A stretch of 64,000 nt of DNA from Manduca sexta (GCF_014839805.1 NC_051121.1:9097116-9161115), one strand, 5' to 3'. Shown: positions 1 to 13,844, numbered from the stretch's first letter. Translations and numbers: made by a program. The notes: generated by a model not told the origin, from the letters alone.

Positions 1-642
1 TCAAAAGTCGCTTTGGTGAACACGTTCAGATTTCCAAAAGGTTAACCGTGCCAGTTCGAAAAGCCATAGTTGCGTAAAGTGAAACCGCATGGCTGCAATA
101 TCTCCCTTTGCCATTGAAAGGCATCCTAACGGAACATTATTCTATTCACTAAAGCTTGAATACGCTTGCCATCCCGTTTTTATTAACACCAAATGACACT
201 CGCATCAAATTACATGGTTCACTGTGAATTATTTTTTCCTTTTGTGCCTTTGCTTAGTGCCTTAATTAAAATTTCACGCTTTCCCATCCACGGTTTTATA
301 TTTGCGTTGCATCACTTGTTGTTTTGCACCTCTGAAGTGTGAATCGGTGTTCGAGTGTCATTTTTCGTTTTGTTTCTATTGTGAACTTTGTTTTCACCCC
401 TTTTCGATTTAATTAGGCTATGTCGTGTGTGTTTTTTGCGCGTTGACTATTTGTTTTGGTTTTGGATGTATTGATTGGGTTTTATTTTATCGAATATTTT
501 TTTGATTATGCGGACTTTTGGGATTATTCAGTTTGATTTTGTAAACTGTAATTTCTGATAGGCAATATTCGTGTCAATTTCTTTGGTTCCATAATATGCT
601 TGTAAATCTTCAATAGTCACAATAGTTATAATTTTGTTATAG
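1..642 (+). other. intron of the ANKS1-like gene
   Basis: This is non-coding, AT-rich sequence directly upstream of the first recognisable ANKS1 exon. It ends in an acceptor AG at 641-642 preceded by TTTTGTTAT. No exon with a plausible reading frame and splice sites is visible here, so it is read as intron. The preceding exons, expected to carry ankyrin repeats and SAM domains, lie outside the window. Confidence 0.6.
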
Positions 643-2667
643 AAAAACAATATCCAACAACTGAAAGAAGAAATAAAAGAAAAGTTACCTCCTTCTGAAA
701 ACCTAAAACCTGTACCGCCTCCAGTGGTGCCTACTCTAGTGCCCCCTGGTGGGGAAACGTTGAAACGCAGTAAGAAGAACAGACCGGCTCCTCAGCCTCC
801 AAGACCTTCGGATCTGGAGATCAGAGCGCCTTCGGAGCTGTTAGTTGGGGTACCAGGGGCATTGAAGACACAGTGGAAACATCAACCTTTTGTGTTGGTG
901 ACCGGCGCCGTGACTTATGTAGCCAATGTGAGTAAAATTAGGTGTTCTGATCAAAATTTTATTGAAATCCTCACGGCATTTTTGATATTAATGACTTTTA
1001 TCCTGTGACTTACATAAACAATTTCTTGAAGTAAGTGTTGGTGTATGTTCTTTTCTAATTAACCTTCTATTTCCAGTATTTAGGATCGACGGTCGTAAAA
1101 GAACTAAGAGGGACAGAATCAACGAAAAAGTCTATACAAAAATTAAAGAAATCTACCAAAGAACCAAGGGACTCCCCGGACATTATACTATCAATTAGTT
1201 ACAGAGGTGTCAAGTTCCTTAATACTATAACGCGAGTGAGTTTACCTGGATTCTTCTTATTATTTTGTTACAAAAAAGTAAACAGTTCCTTTTCTTTCCA
1301 TAAATGATAACATGCCTTGAAAACTATATCTTCCAAATTACCTTTAATATTTGCCTTTACCTTTTAACCTTGTTTTTTGCTTTCATTTACGACCCAACTT
1401 TGCTCTTTCTTTGATGGGCAGCGAAGTGTTACCGTACCCTCGAGACAAAGAGCGTTCTCAAACAAAAGCCTTTTGCATTGTCCGGTTGATTTTTAATTAT
1501 GTACCAAAAAGCACACTTGATCGGACCGCCGGCCAAGCTTTCCTTTGTTTCTTAAAAAAAGGATTGTTTTCATCCCCCGTTTCTTGTAAAATGAATTTTA
1601 TGAAACCCTTCACGGTTAGTTAAGTGAGATAATTAGTGTGTTTTTCGGTGTCATGCTCTTGTAACTTGGACTAAATTGTTTTTTGTGCGTTCGTTCGGAC
1701 GTTTTTTTAGCATAAATAATTCATGAAACGGTATGAAAGTAAAATAGGTTTTCTTTTTAATTGTTATGATTCATAGAATTTGAATTGTTTTTGTTATTAA
1801 AAATATAAAATTTATTATATTCTTTTTTCTATTTAATTTTATATGTGTTGGTTCTTCTTTTGCCTCAAGGGCTGTGAACAAACAAATCACATTACTTTTT
1901 ATTTAGTATCTTTCTCTACATCTGTCAGAAACTTTGATAATTTACCTCTGGTCTATTATTAGGAGCTGGTTTGCGAACACGAGATCCGGAACATCCACTG
2001 CGCGTGTCAGGACGCCGATGACTTGACCCACTTCGCGTACATCACCAAAGACCACGCCACCAGGAGCCACTACTGCCACGTCTTCAGAGTCGCTACCATG
2101 GTGAGTTATTGTGTTTATAGAATTCAAACGTATTTATTAACCTTTAAAATTATTTTTCTTTTTTGATTTGATGTCTGTGGTCGGATTGATTAAATTATAT
2201 TTTGTATTTAAAAGTCAAAGGGAGTATGAGAATGTATTGTTTTGTCAATATAATTACCATAAAATAGGATCTACACTTACTGATTAATATGTTACCGCAC
2301 GTAAAAATAAACTTCCGTTTTCCAGGATCAAGCGACCGAAGTTATTCTAACTTTAGGCGAAGCGTTCGAAGTGGCCTACCAAATGGCGCTAAGAGAACAA
2401 TCCAACAGAACAAGAGTGACCCAGTCTCTCGCCAAAACCCCAACCCACGACCCCATGACAACAAGCAATAAGGAGAAACCAAACGTGAACCACGGAAGGT
2501 CACATTCGATAACAGAGATCAAGTTAAATGGTCACCAGTTAAAGGTAGCTCCCTTACCCGCTTCGCTCTCTAACGAAGATTTTCAAGCTACCAGAAACTC
2601 TGATGGATCGAAGAGTCCAAGAACACCACTTCTGAAAGCGCCTATAGCTTCCACAGAAGAATTGTAA
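643..2667 (+). CDS. Anks1: ANKS1-type protein, last four coding exons (PTB domain and C-terminal tail)
   Basis: Four exons join into one open frame of 306 codons plus stop: 643-927, 1077-1235, 1963-2100 and 2326-2667 (TAA at 2665-2667). All three introns are phase 0 and all three donors read GTGAGT; acceptors end in CAG, TAG and CAG. The first exon is a charged, proline-rich linker that ends in the start of the PTB fold. The second opens with [16 protein letters not shown] and includes [11 protein letters not shown]. The third has [20 protein letters not shown] and HYCHVF. The fourth opens with [20 protein letters not shown]. This order and these motifs match the PTB domain of ANKS1A/ANKS1B, adaptors that bind NPxY-type receptor tails. 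About 90 residues of polar Ser/Thr/Pro-rich tail follow. The protein is partial: ankyrin and SAM domains are not in the window. The family call is from remembered motifs, not an alignment. Confidence 0.85.
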
Positions 2668-3310
2668 AGGTAATGTTAACTATATGGTCATAAAACATTG
2701 TCGAATATAATGCAGTTTCTTAAAATTGTATTCAAATTGTTAAGAAAGGTAGTCTTCCCCAACGAGACTTCCAATAGAAGAACTAAATTTTTTTTGGAAA
2801 TTATAACGTTTCATTGGTATTACTCGAATTTTTAATGATATTCGTATGTGTAATCAATATTATAGATTTGGATGTTAACGTTTAAGAGCCGAACGGAATA
2901 TCGATTCGTGTTAAAATTTCGACACTGCTTTTTTGAACCATTACCTATTTTATATTATATGATATTAGATAAATGGTTTTACTATTGAATAGTAAAATGT
3001 TAGGGGCTGTTATATTTATAATGTTAGTTTTTACTGTATATTATGTTTAAATTGGAAATGTACGTGTGGTATACAATGTTTGCAAATGCAGCTAATGCGT
3101 GTCGAATTTTACAGTTTTTATCGCAGTAAATATGTTATAAATCACGTGTTTAGATGTTAATTACACATATCTGTACCATAATTAAAATTAAATAAAGTTA
3201 GCATAGTCATTTTATTGTACATCGACGTTTTTATATTGTCTGGAATTTTAATTTGAACCATTCCATTCCTGTCAATGTTTGCAAAAATAAAACAATAGAA
3301 TATACGAAAA
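2668..3310 (+). other. probable 3' UTR of the ANKS1-like gene
   Basis: AT-rich sequence follows the stop codon. Two AATAAA signals, at 3191-3196 and 3287-3292, are the nearest good poly(A) candidates. Further AATAAA matches lie downstream (for example near 4080 and 5457), so a UTR of up to ~2.8 kb cannot be excluded. The end chosen here is inference. Confidence 0.45.
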
Positions 3311-6300
3311 GAATAACTTCCAGTATTTTAATAATATGCAATATTTAAGACTGTTTTATTTATAAGTGCATTTAAATGATAAGTTTTAAGGCGTGGAAGT
3401 TTTCATAAAAAGCAATTTTGTAGCAGTTTTGTATAACTATGGTACAGACGTGTGCAACTTTAGTATTTGTATATCATAATTGGTAAAAATATGGTTTGAT
3501 TAGGCCTAAAATATAATCTCGTACCTAGTTTAGTAATACGTTACCAAATTTTTTTCGGTGTCGTATTTGTATATAGTTGTATGTAAGATCATCGACGGTT
3601 GTTGGCATCTTATGACGACATGTGTTTTCGCCTAATATGACATATAGTACATAAAACATATCAAACAAACATTATATCCATATTATCTCGACTCTTGATT
3701 GTATTGAAAGGGGTCCAGTGAAAATGGTCGATGTTAACCATTTTAGCTAGAACGTATCACATTGTCGCATTGTAGACGGGTCTAGTTAAAGTGGTTATGC
3801 AAAGTTGAGCTTCCGATGTTAATTTTGCACGTAGGTTTGTCGGTTAATACAATATTTGTGTCTCAAATGACAAAAAAAATGTTTTTGGATGAATTGTTCA
3901 TAGTTTTCTCTTAATTACGGCAACTGTTTGCTCAAATGTTTTTAATTATTGACAATCATTTGTGTCCGTTTACATTTATATTTAGAATCAAAAGGTAATC
4001 AAATTCTGTTAATACACTATTGAGAGAAACGGATTTCGCGTTATTTAATAACTTATCAACCGTCAGTTACTATCTTAAATAAATATTGAACATCGATAAA
4101 TGTTTTAATTAAGTGACTATAAGTTGTTAAAGTATGATTTAAAATAAATAGGAAAGCGATGTACTATCAAGAATACAGTGGGCCTCATTATAAGTAATTA
4201 ATTTCATATAGACGAAGTATCTACATTAAATTTATATTTAATGATGCGACACTGTATTCATTCAATTTACATTTTCATTTGTTTATTTGTTCATTTGTTC
4301 CACACCTATTATTTGTGATAATACACCTAATTTGAAAGTAAACGTGTTTAAATTTATTTTGGTTTCTTTCATTTACATCCTTATTTATATTTAAGATATA
4401 TAACTATATTTATATGTATATGTGACACTGCTTTTTATACTACAAATGTTATTGTTGAAGTAATAAATTATAAAGTTATAGTAATACTAGATGTATCTAT
4501 TGATGTTTCATTTAAATATAGAATATATATTATCTAAAATTAAATGTATTTCTAGATATAGATTGTGCCAAATCGCAATATTACAGGAAGCAAACGCCAA
4601 TTTACAAACCCCACGATAATTATTTCACTGAATTATAAAATTTGCTCATTTTTGACACCAATTAGTAATCGGGATTTTTTAAAATATTTTGTATTCAGCC
4701 GTCCTTTTTTGATTATTATTGTAAATTTGTAGTTTCTCGGCACTATTACTTTCAAAAACTGATTGTTGGTCGTTGTGAAGTTTGACAAACTTAGCAATAT
4801 TTTGCTCATGTAATCTAAGGCATTTTATTGTTAATAATGCCTAAATTGGATTTAAATGGTTCGCTTAAATAAGTATGTTAAAAGCAATGAGGTATCAATC
4901 TTATGTATTATCTATTTGGGCTCTATCTATTCGCTCATTTATATTAAGTATATACAAATAAGCTAATTCTGAAATTAAATGAAATACCGTTTCATTTATT
5001 TTTCATTTTATTTTATAAACTTACTATATCTACTTAGTTCTAGTATAATAAATATCACTGGTTATACCAAAGAATGATAAATAACGTTTAAAAATTACCT
5101 AGTTCGCTATTCATATGTTATTGATAAATAAATATACGCGTTAAGAAATTATGAAGTATATATAAAATGACACTGCCGCAGAAACGAAGATTTTTTCATG
5201 TATTTTAAAGTGTTTTTTATAAATTTGTATGTTCATTTATGTACATATAGCTGCATAGAAATTTCATTTACCTTCAGAATACATTTAATTTTAAACGCTT
5301 CGACATAGCTTTCACCGCATATACTATATGTGTGTATATTTAGAGTATTGGTTGTGTATTCTTTATTTATGTGTAGAATTAAAAAAATATATTGTAGTTG
5401 AGAGTATTCAAACATTATTGTAAATATCTACCTATAATTATACTATTCAAATTTCAATAAACTGTGAACAATTATATCTGAGTATTATTTACATACTATA
5501 TACTTATATATTATAAGCTAAAATATACATACTACATTTTGCCACTAAATATCTTTACAAAGAAAATTATTAAAAAAAGTTATGTTATATTTATAACATA
5601 TAATAATTTATCTTAATAAATTACGAATAAAAAATCATATTAAAATTACTGTCATTGAACAGAAGAAGTAAAAATATAGACTGATATCCATTACGTCTAA
5701 CATGATTATAAAGATGGGCAACACACTAACAAAGTAGACAAATTTCAATAAAATAGAAAATATGATATTGTAAAATTCAATAATCACAATTCGTTATACA
5801 CAAACACTGAAAAGAAAAGCAATGATCACAAATTCCCTAAACAATTCCCTGTTCCTACATGTTACGTAAAGCAGTGAATACACGAGCTAATTGTTAAAAT
5901 TTGTTGCCGATCTGACAACAAAATATCCAATAATAAATTCACCCGATAAAAAGGCTGCTAATTATTTAAGCGCCATTAGCTTGCCCGAAAAAAGGTTAAA
6001 TTTTGAGCTCCATTTATTAACGGTTAGACACGGTCGATTAGCCCAAAGGATAGATTGTTTCGGTTTGATCCCGGGGTTGGCTTCTAGATAAATAGCTTTT
6101 GGTTAGCATTTAGTAGGATATAAGTAGTGCTACGTCATTTAGCAGGGCTTCGTTAAGGTAAGGGTGTTGTTACACTAGAGCAGATATAGGCTCGTATAAA
6201 GGGTGAAAATGTCACTTGAATACCAAGCTTACATCGGCTATGACCCTTAAATTTGAGATGTATTATAATAGTTACCCACCTAATATTTGTTGGGCTTCGA

Positions 6301-7149
6301 GTCGCCCTTACAGAGTAAATGTGGAAAGTAAACCAGGTTTTCCGTAAAATAGGAACTTATATTTTTAATAGAGTGAACACATTAGACAACCGTATTAGAC
6401 TAGCACACATTGCTTAGTAACAGTACATTGTTATTTCATTCCAAATACAATAATTCAAAAGATACATACTGTTACACGGCCAGTTTACATAACATTATTA
6501 AAAAGGCTTTGTATTTGGCTATGCAAACCTCAACAATATTTACATGTAAAATGATAATGATATTAGTCCTGTATGATATTACACCGTCTCACAGTTAGGC
6601 ACGAGCCGCTTTACTACTAAGGGCATGAAGATTCTTAGGTGCGTAGGTTTTTTTTACAGTAAAGCGACAATAATTAACAAAAAAATACAGACGTAACTTG
6701 GAAAAGTCAAACTTGTCCTCTATTTTCAATAACATACCTTCACAACATACGATTCCACTTGTAACTAAGTCATCGCTGTTTGAAAAATATATTATTTTGT
6801 CGTAAGTAAATTACGTAAGTAAAACTTATAAACATATCGCTTTACACAAGTGTGCTCTGTTCTTAATCAGGCGCTGCTAACGAACTAATGAAGCGCGAGA
6901 TAGATGGCGCAACCACGACTTGCCTCCAACAAGTTATTTGAGGATTATTAGTATTTTCCCTATTAACTTCGAGTTAAAATGGTTACATGTTTAAATATTT
7001 TTGTAACGATTGTCAGTTTTATATGTCCACTTTTAGGGGATATGATGTTTTTTATGATATGATTGATGCTACCTCCCTATCTACCCTTGAAACGGACAGA
7101 CACGATTGTATAATGTATGTGATATAGTATTGATAAGTAGACTTGAATG
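3311..7149. other. AT-rich stretch without recognised genes
   Basis: I see only short open frames with no coding character, many stops, and poly-A/T runs. No SINE, Helitron or LINE signature is evident. Part of the left side may be an extended ANKS1 3' UTR. Confidence 0.5.
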
Positions 7150-7245
7150 CCTCGGTGACAGAAAAGAAATAAAAATGGGTGACCTGGTTGCACCTCTGCC
7201 AACCCCTTCGGAGATAAAGGCGTGATATGTGTTTGATTTGTTTTA
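7150..7245 (+). mobile_element. tRNA-derived SINE (family A), 3' fragment
   Basis: The segment carries the 3' body of the SINE seen complete at 58427. It has the sequence GGTGACCTGGTTGCACCTCT followed by CCCCTTCGGAGATAAAGGCG, matching the CTCTTCGGGGATAAATGCG of the full copy. The tRNA-like head is missing. Confidence 0.55.
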
Positions 7246-9870
7246 GTATAATTTGCCGTATCTAATTTCCTATTTCTTACATAATTATATTCAACAGCGA
7301 GCATGTTACTTGGCTAGATACTTCAATATTTTTAAACATATCACAGTTTATTATCGTAACTGATATATCCAAGAATAATTATGTTAGTAATTATATAAAA
7401 TATTTCCCTGTCAATACATGAAATTGACAGAGAAATAATATTCACTTATGTTAGAATACACCAGAAAAAAAACTAAAAGGTTTGATTAAACTACTCACCG
7501 ACACACTGTACTGTTAACAAAAACATACCCCACAACTACAAACACTAATCCAAACCTATATCAATAAATCCAATCAAACTAAATACAAAAACCCAAAAAG
7601 GTTAAATTAAACACTAACACTGCACTGTTACAAAACACCGCAGCGTTCAGCAACAAGCCCTAATCAAAACCAATCAGGTCAAACTGGATATTTTAAAATC
7701 GCTCAGCAAATCCAATAGTCCACGTAAGTAGCGATCGCAATATTTCCGAGTGGCCGGGCGACAAATTTCTCATCAACCGATCGCTATCTGAGCTGCATCG
7801 TAATTGCATTGGTGTCAGCCTGATGCATAGCAGATGAGCAATTTGACGCCGTTATATGTTTTGGAAATGTTTGATACTCGAAAACGTTTGGTTATGAGTA
7901 ATTTGGGGAATGGTGTTTTTGGGTTTACGATTTTTGTTAATTGTATGATTATAAATTATTTTTTTTTGATAATTCGCCGTTATATGTTGTTAGTAGTGGT
8001 TATGTGTTGACTGATAAAATGAGAATCATGATTTTCAATTCCTTCTTTAGAAATAAAGTTTTCTTTATAGGTAATCATTTATATGAATTATGAATATTTT
8101 ATATCTATGCCGGAAAGGTACAGGCAACAGCAGACAGACAGCACCGAATCTTACTTTAAATAATACTATCATAAAACTAATGGTCTATATAGTTACTTTT
8201 ACAATCTACATAATTAATGTAATTGCAGATTACAATTCGTACTAAGTATAAATACAAAGTTATCAGAGCAAATAACTAAAACAACATACAAACTGAAGTC
8301 GGTAAAAATAAAAAGAAAATTGTAATCAGTTAATGAACTACGACTTACGTCCCTATATAATTTCTTTTTCTGGTCGCTGTAATACCTGTTTAAACATTTA
8401 TAGAAGATATTGATGAAATAACAAATATATTTCTTGCATGATGTTCTATAAAAACTTTATTTTATTGAAATGCCGATTTGGTTAAGTTTCTAATTCTTTC
8501 AGGTTATCCTTTTATAAATATGCAAATTATATAACTGGTTTCCGTAATTGTAGCATATTACATCACTTTTAAATTCCAGCACTTAATTTTATTTTAGAAA
8601 AGGAATTAAGGTATACACCAAAATCCGACGCCAGAAATATAAATTCTGTGAACCTAATTAGAAAAGCAAATGACGTAGGTACGCGATTTTTTTGTATGTG
8701 TATCCGACACAAAAACGGTACAATCCAGCTCGCGTAGACCTGGGCTTATTACTTACGCACGCCTGCATTCCGTAATTAGCAACTAATTGCCTTCAGACTA
8801 ATACGTTCTCGCTGTATTCTGAAATTAAATGTGTTTTATTCCGTGTGTAAATTTTGAATTTGGAATACCTAACAATTTATTTTGGTTTATTTTTATTTTG
8901 CTTCTTAAATAATTACAAACAGAAGATTTGTAATTTTGTGATTCATTATACATATAATTTTTTCTAAATTATTTAATATATTCGTTTTTCTATGATTAGT
9001 TATAAATAAATATTAAAAACGTGTACTACACTCTTTGAAATTAGTTCTCGATTGAATAACTAATTTATCAAATTCGTTAATTAAAAAAAAAATACGTGGC
9101 CACCCCCAAACAAAATAAACACATCATCAATGAAACTAAAATTTTCTTCTATAATCAGTTTGACTAAACTGAACCCGCTTAAGTTAATTTAGACAAGAAA
9201 AAACAAAAAAAAGAGTATTTAATTCATAAAAAAAATACACAAAAGATATCTTTTTACATCTAAAGTCGTAAGCACCCTATCCAAAGGCATCACGTACTGA
9301 GGTTGGTATTACTGTAATTAAGTTTATTGCGACACCGACGCGGGGACGTGCGGGGCGCGGGGGACGCGGCCTCCACTCTTTGACTTTATATCTTGGAAAT
9401 TGTATTAGGGTTTCATAATAAATCGTATTACCGTAGGTCACATTATAATGAGTTAAAATGTAAAATGAATTAGCGGAAATGTAGATTTTTTTAAATTTAT
9501 ATATTGTAGAATTATTTTAACAGTATTTTTTAATTTGTACCTTATTTAGGAGCATATAAGTTGGTTATAATTTGCACAAAAAAAATCGACTCTTGATATA
9601 CTCTTGTGATAATACGTTTGGCTTTTGTCGTTTATACCCGATTTGTCGGATAAATAATCTAGTTATACTATATAAATATACGAATATCAGGATATCAACT
9701 ATTCCCAATAAGCAAGGATTTCTTTTTAAGGGAAAACCTTTGTTGGCGTTTACGCGAGATGGCTCCCAATGCGGCTATTGTGTGCGGATTAAATTATATT
9801 TCTAAGCGAATATACCAAGATCCTGTCGTGAAGGAAATTGTATGTGCGACCACGAACACTACAGACTTGG
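7246..9870. other. unique AT-rich DNA with two small GC-richer islets
   Basis: No gene or clear repeat is visible. Two short non-AT-rich blocks stand out: 7720-7860 and 9325-9375, the latter a run rich in CGCGGGG and GCGCGGG. A TAATTAGCAACTAATTG motif pair, resembling homeodomain half-sites, lies near 8774-8790. A regulatory role is only a possibility. Confidence 0.3.
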
Positions 9871-10165
9871 GTAATGAAAGAAGAAGAAAGAAAAAACTTT
9901 TATTTGCGCAGCAGTGAACAATTGAAACCAAAAAAACATAATGAACATAAGTACTTAAATCTAAAATACGTCGTGGCGGCCTTAGTGGACGCGAGGCTCC
10001 AAGTGAAATTAAAAATATAACGCATTGCCCCGGACGGCGCAAGAAAATTCCCCGATTTTAACAGTTTGCTTGGTAAGATCGTAAAAAAAGTCCTCCAAAG
10101 CACCGCGCGCGAGGCCCCTGTAGGCGCGAGGCCCTGGGCGGTTACCCGGTTCGCCTCCCTCTAAA
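9870..10165. repeat. unclassified dispersed-repeat-like block
   Basis: Purine-rich sequence runs into TCGTGGCGGCCTTAGTGGAC and then a GC-rich end with GCGCGAGGCCC twice. The composition differs sharply from the flanks and resembles degraded transposon sequence. I cannot name a family. Small open frames on both strands here do not look like genes. Confidence 0.3.
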
Positions 10166-10181
10166 GCCTTAGCATGAGCTG

Positions 10182-10310
10182 TGTAATAATAATAATAATA
10201 ATATCAGCCCACTGCTGAGCACGGGCCTCCTCTACTACTGAGAGGGATTAGGCCTTAGTCCACCACGCTGGCCTAGTGCGGGTTGGTGCGGTTGGTTGGT
10301 CGGGTTGGTT
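10182..10310 (-). mobile_element. SINE-2 (ATT-tailed tRNA-derived SINE), 3' part
   Basis: The plus strand shows an (ATA)n run, then TATCAGCCCACTGCTGAGCA, CTCTACTACTGAGAGGGATT and GGCCTTAGTCCACCACGCTGG. This is the tail half of the SINE that is complete at 34923-35256 and 51810-52128. It breaks off at a GGTTGGT-rich stretch and lacks the tRNA-like head. Confidence 0.8.
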
Positions 10311-10642
10311 TGTGTAATGATTTAAGTCAAAAACACAGCACTGTACTGTAGTGCTAAAATTGGATTCAATAAAATGGCTACTAATTTTATAAAAATATTC
10401 AATTTCACTTTAAAACATACCGGGTTATTATGAAATGGTATCGAAATTTATAGGAAAGGTTTAGCGTCTGTAAGTAGATAGACTAAGGAAAAAACAAAAT
10501 ATTTTTTACTATTTTCATCCTGTTTGCTCTTAGGATGAAGAACGTGTTTCATTCCGTATAAAACTTGGTTACATACCAGAAGTAATTTCAATTACTTTTT
10601 AAGTAATTTTATACTCTCTAAAGAAAAAATATTTACAACCAT

Positions 10643-10665
10643 TATAATAATAATAATAATAATAA
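10643..10665. repeat. (ATA)n microsatellite
   Basis: About seven ATA/TAA units run without interruption. They are not attached to a recognisable SINE-2 body, although SINE-2 tails have the same unit. Confidence 0.85.
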
Positions 10666-10794
10666 AGCCTTTAATCAGACAATGCATATAGTAACAAAAG
10701 TGACACGTATTAACCCATAGTATAGGTTAGGTAAGTTAGTTAGTAATTGAAATAAAAATAAAATAATTGCGTTAGAATTATTTCTCGTTAATTT

Positions 10795-10926
10795 CCATCG
10801 ACAGCCTTGTCTGTATGCCTCTTATAGGCAAAGGCCTCCTCCATCTCCTTCCACTTTACTCTGTCCTTTGCTATTGTTGTCCAGCCTCCACCCGCTATAT
10901 TCTTTATTTCATCAGTCCATCTTACA
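10795..10926 (-). pseudogene. non-LTR retrotransposon ORF2 C-terminal fragment
   Basis: On the minus strand an open frame of about 43 codons begins RWTDEIKNIAGGGWTTIAKD and ends near EEAFAYKRHT. This resembles the C-terminal tail found after the reverse transcriptase domain of many insect non-LTR elements (R-W-x-D-E-I-k ... W ... A-x-D-R ... W-k ... E-E-A-F). No reverse transcriptase core is present next to it, so this is a fossil fragment. Confidence 0.7.
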
Positions 10927-10929
10927 ACC

Positions 10930-13564
10930 ATTACTAGGATTTAATTTTAAAATGTCTTTGAAAAATAACCTTGTTTGAACGTGTTAAATGTAAAATTACT
11001 ATTTAGCAAATAAGAAAATAACTCTACAAAATGACTACTGGCTGGAATAATTATTTGACATTTGACTAGCATCACTGATGAAAATGTGGAACCATTGAAA
11101 TTATGGTAACTACTTACTAGGATTTATTACTTTATGATGTTTATTTGGTTGCTACTTTTATCTTAATAACGCCTTTTGCATTGTTGCAATTCTTATGCCA
11201 TTTGCAGAGTAAAAGCAAAGTTGAATTAGTTATTGTTTTATACTTGTGTTCAGACCGCAAAGTATGTAAACTTACCTTTGTTCTATGTGTAATTTTATCA
11301 GCTAAGCGAGCTAAATTAAACCAACGCAGCTTAATTTGTGGTCTGCAACCTACATACTGGGTTTCCTATAACTATTTTAGAATTCATGCAAAAACTGGCC
11401 ACTATAAAAAAAAATGATTATTCCATTTTTAAAATCTCCACAGTTTACGCGATCTTCTCGGAAGGGATGGCTTAAGAAGAAATGAGGTTCTGATAGCGTT
11501 TGGATGGTTGATTTGACAGCGATTCCCGTCGCGGTACAGCGGCCATTATTCATACCACGTGCTGAACGCACAGAATTATATTTCCGATTGTCCAGAGTTA
11601 TGAAAGGAACGATTTACTTCCTTCTATAGACTTTAATTTTTGATAGTTTTTCACTAAGTTTTTCTGTAGGAATCAGAAGAAATGTTATTATATTTGTTAA
11701 GTATGTTTTTGAGGAATTGGTTGTCCAAATTGTTATTATCAAGAGATGACTGAATTGCTGAATTGATTTTGTTATAATTTTATTTTTATGAAGACAATAT
11801 TATACGTTTCTAAACTGATATCTAATATCTATTCCTGATTTTATTCTCTGACAATTTATTATATTGATTCGTAAATTTGATACAAACAGGCTATGAAAGA
11901 TTGTAACAACTAACTGAATACCTTCTCTATATAGCATAAGTTAGAGAGCTAAACACAAAATAAATCAAAACGCCAGCGGGTTGGGAGCGAGATCTCTGCC
12001 GCGACCGGAAGTCGTCACGTTCGCGTCTTATCCACTCCGCTGGGCTTATACGATTTGATTTCAGCCGTATATATATAGAGATGATACAACTTTAAATATA
12101 ATATAGGTTTAAAATTATAGATTTGATATGACCTGCGGATTCACCGAATGTATTTACGGATCAGAATAGAAATTTAAATGAGCTAATGGATTTTCTAGTT
12201 TGAAATTATAACCACCCAAAATACCAGACGAATCATGAATATATTCTTGAGAAGAAAAAGAAAGATTATTAGAAAAGAGTGTTTGACTATACAAAAATGT
12301 CGTTTATCATATACGTAGAAATGAAGATTTTCACCTTACGGAATGGAAAAGCAAGCTGTAAGATTAACGTTAGTTTCTTGTATTGCAGTGTTCCTACCCC
12401 AGTCAAACTGCCCTATTTGTGTTGTAGTTAAACAAAATAATATTAAGTCTTACGCGTGGCACTACCAATTTTAGAACTTATTTGTTTAAAAACGACTGTT
12501 CAGATTTAGAAAATTATTTCATCAGTAAACTAGGTATAATATTCGTGTATATTATGTATTTGTTTTTACCCTGAGACTGGACTTCAATGCGGACTTAGCC
12601 ACGAGAAGATTCTAGTTCTTATCAAATAAATCGTATAATCTTCGTAATAAAACTTATTACGAAAATTATCGTTGTCGTTTAATAGTTACTCGAAGCAAGA
12701 AAAAAATAAACATAATATTTTTTTTTTGAATTTTTTATTACATGATATAGAATACAGTTCTACTTCCGATTGACTTTATATCATTATATCACACTAAAAC
12801 TACTAAATCACACTACCAACAGCTCTATATAACAACTATAACACAGTATCAAGTGCGTGTCAGTTCGTATCAACTCTGACGCGAGTTACCGCAGTCCACA
12901 GCGGCATGAGGTATCAACAGCGCAACACCCATATTGATGTTATTTAGTCGCTTAGAAAATAAGTTTCCCGCTATATTATGATAAGATTTTGCATGAAGAA
13001 GTGACGTAGGGTAACATTTTTTGAAAGGGAATACGACATAACATAATACAGATACTTATAACTAATGATTATTAGATTTTACAGGAAATACAAAAGGGAA
13101 GCCGGTAGATATAAGGTTATTTGGACTTTTCGCCACTGTCATATGGCCATGTTACTTGTACGCTTTGAGATAAGATATTCAGGAACGGAAAAACTAAATT
13201 CAAATAAATGTCTATATTTCTGAAATTGAAAAAATGGTCAATATAATTATTTATGATACGATGTTTTAGGTGTAGAACGGGCTAAGTTATGCGGCGGGGA
13301 TGTATTTTCGGTCTGAATCGAAGTAATTTTATGCACCGCACAGCACAGAAAATTTTGTACACATGACCATTCTTAAGAACCATTGCATCACTTAACTTAT
13401 TATTAATTAAGAGTACTAAATACACATAAAATTAGGATATCATAAACTTGCTTGGATCAACGTATTTAAATAACTGACATTAATCTTATCTATTTTTTTA
13501 TAATGTGTCAACTTAATTCAAAATCCGTCCCATCAATTCCTCAATTACTTCTCAATCAAAACAA
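10930..13564. other. AT-rich stretch without genes
   Basis: Apart from the tRNA-like hairpin at 11971-12047, nothing supported is visible. The 90-codon frame at 11145-11417 has no recognisable domain and contains AT-rich, non-coding-like codon use. Confidence 0.45.
11971..12047 (-). repeat. tRNA-like hairpin, possible SINE head
   Basis: CCAGCGG (11973-11979) pairs with CCGCTGG (12037-12043), enclosing 57 bases. Read on the minus strand, AGCGGAGTGGATAAGACGC resembles a pol III A box. The would-be B-box region is poor. It could be a decayed tRNA-derived SINE head or a small foldback element. It is not a convincing functional tRNA. Confidence 0.3.
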
Positions 13565-13700
13565 TACCTAAGTAGCGTTCCCTGAATTCTTGAAAATTCC
13601 CTTACAAATCTCATAATGCGATCGTTCTGGCGCGGTGCGTGCCCGCGAAGCGTGCGGTCCCGTCGGGAAGTCATCCCGACCGAATAATGCGGGATACGCC
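13565..13700 (+). repeat. dispersed repeat, copy 1 of a pair
   Basis: It shares with 15315-15400 the order CTTACAAATCT, a CGAT-GTTCTG block, GCGGTGCGTG and GAAGCGTG. Both copies continue into ACTTTTGG-ATTTT about 100-150 bp later. The two lie ~1.7 kb apart in the same orientation. No protein is implied. Confidence 0.5.
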
Positions 13701-13844
13701 ATCGTCTTCGTATACTTTTGGTATTTTGCATAGAATTTCATTTAGTTTGAGATATTCTTCATTCTTTGTACATTATAGTAATCTATTATTTTGCTATATG
13801 TATATAAGTTGTACTATTTTGTTATGTGTGTTGTTTATACGGTG

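Noticed and set aside
1351..1623. 90-codon frame inside the second ANKS1 intron
   Set aside because: It would interrupt a PTB domain that is continuous from exon 1235 to exon 1963, and it has no recognised domain.
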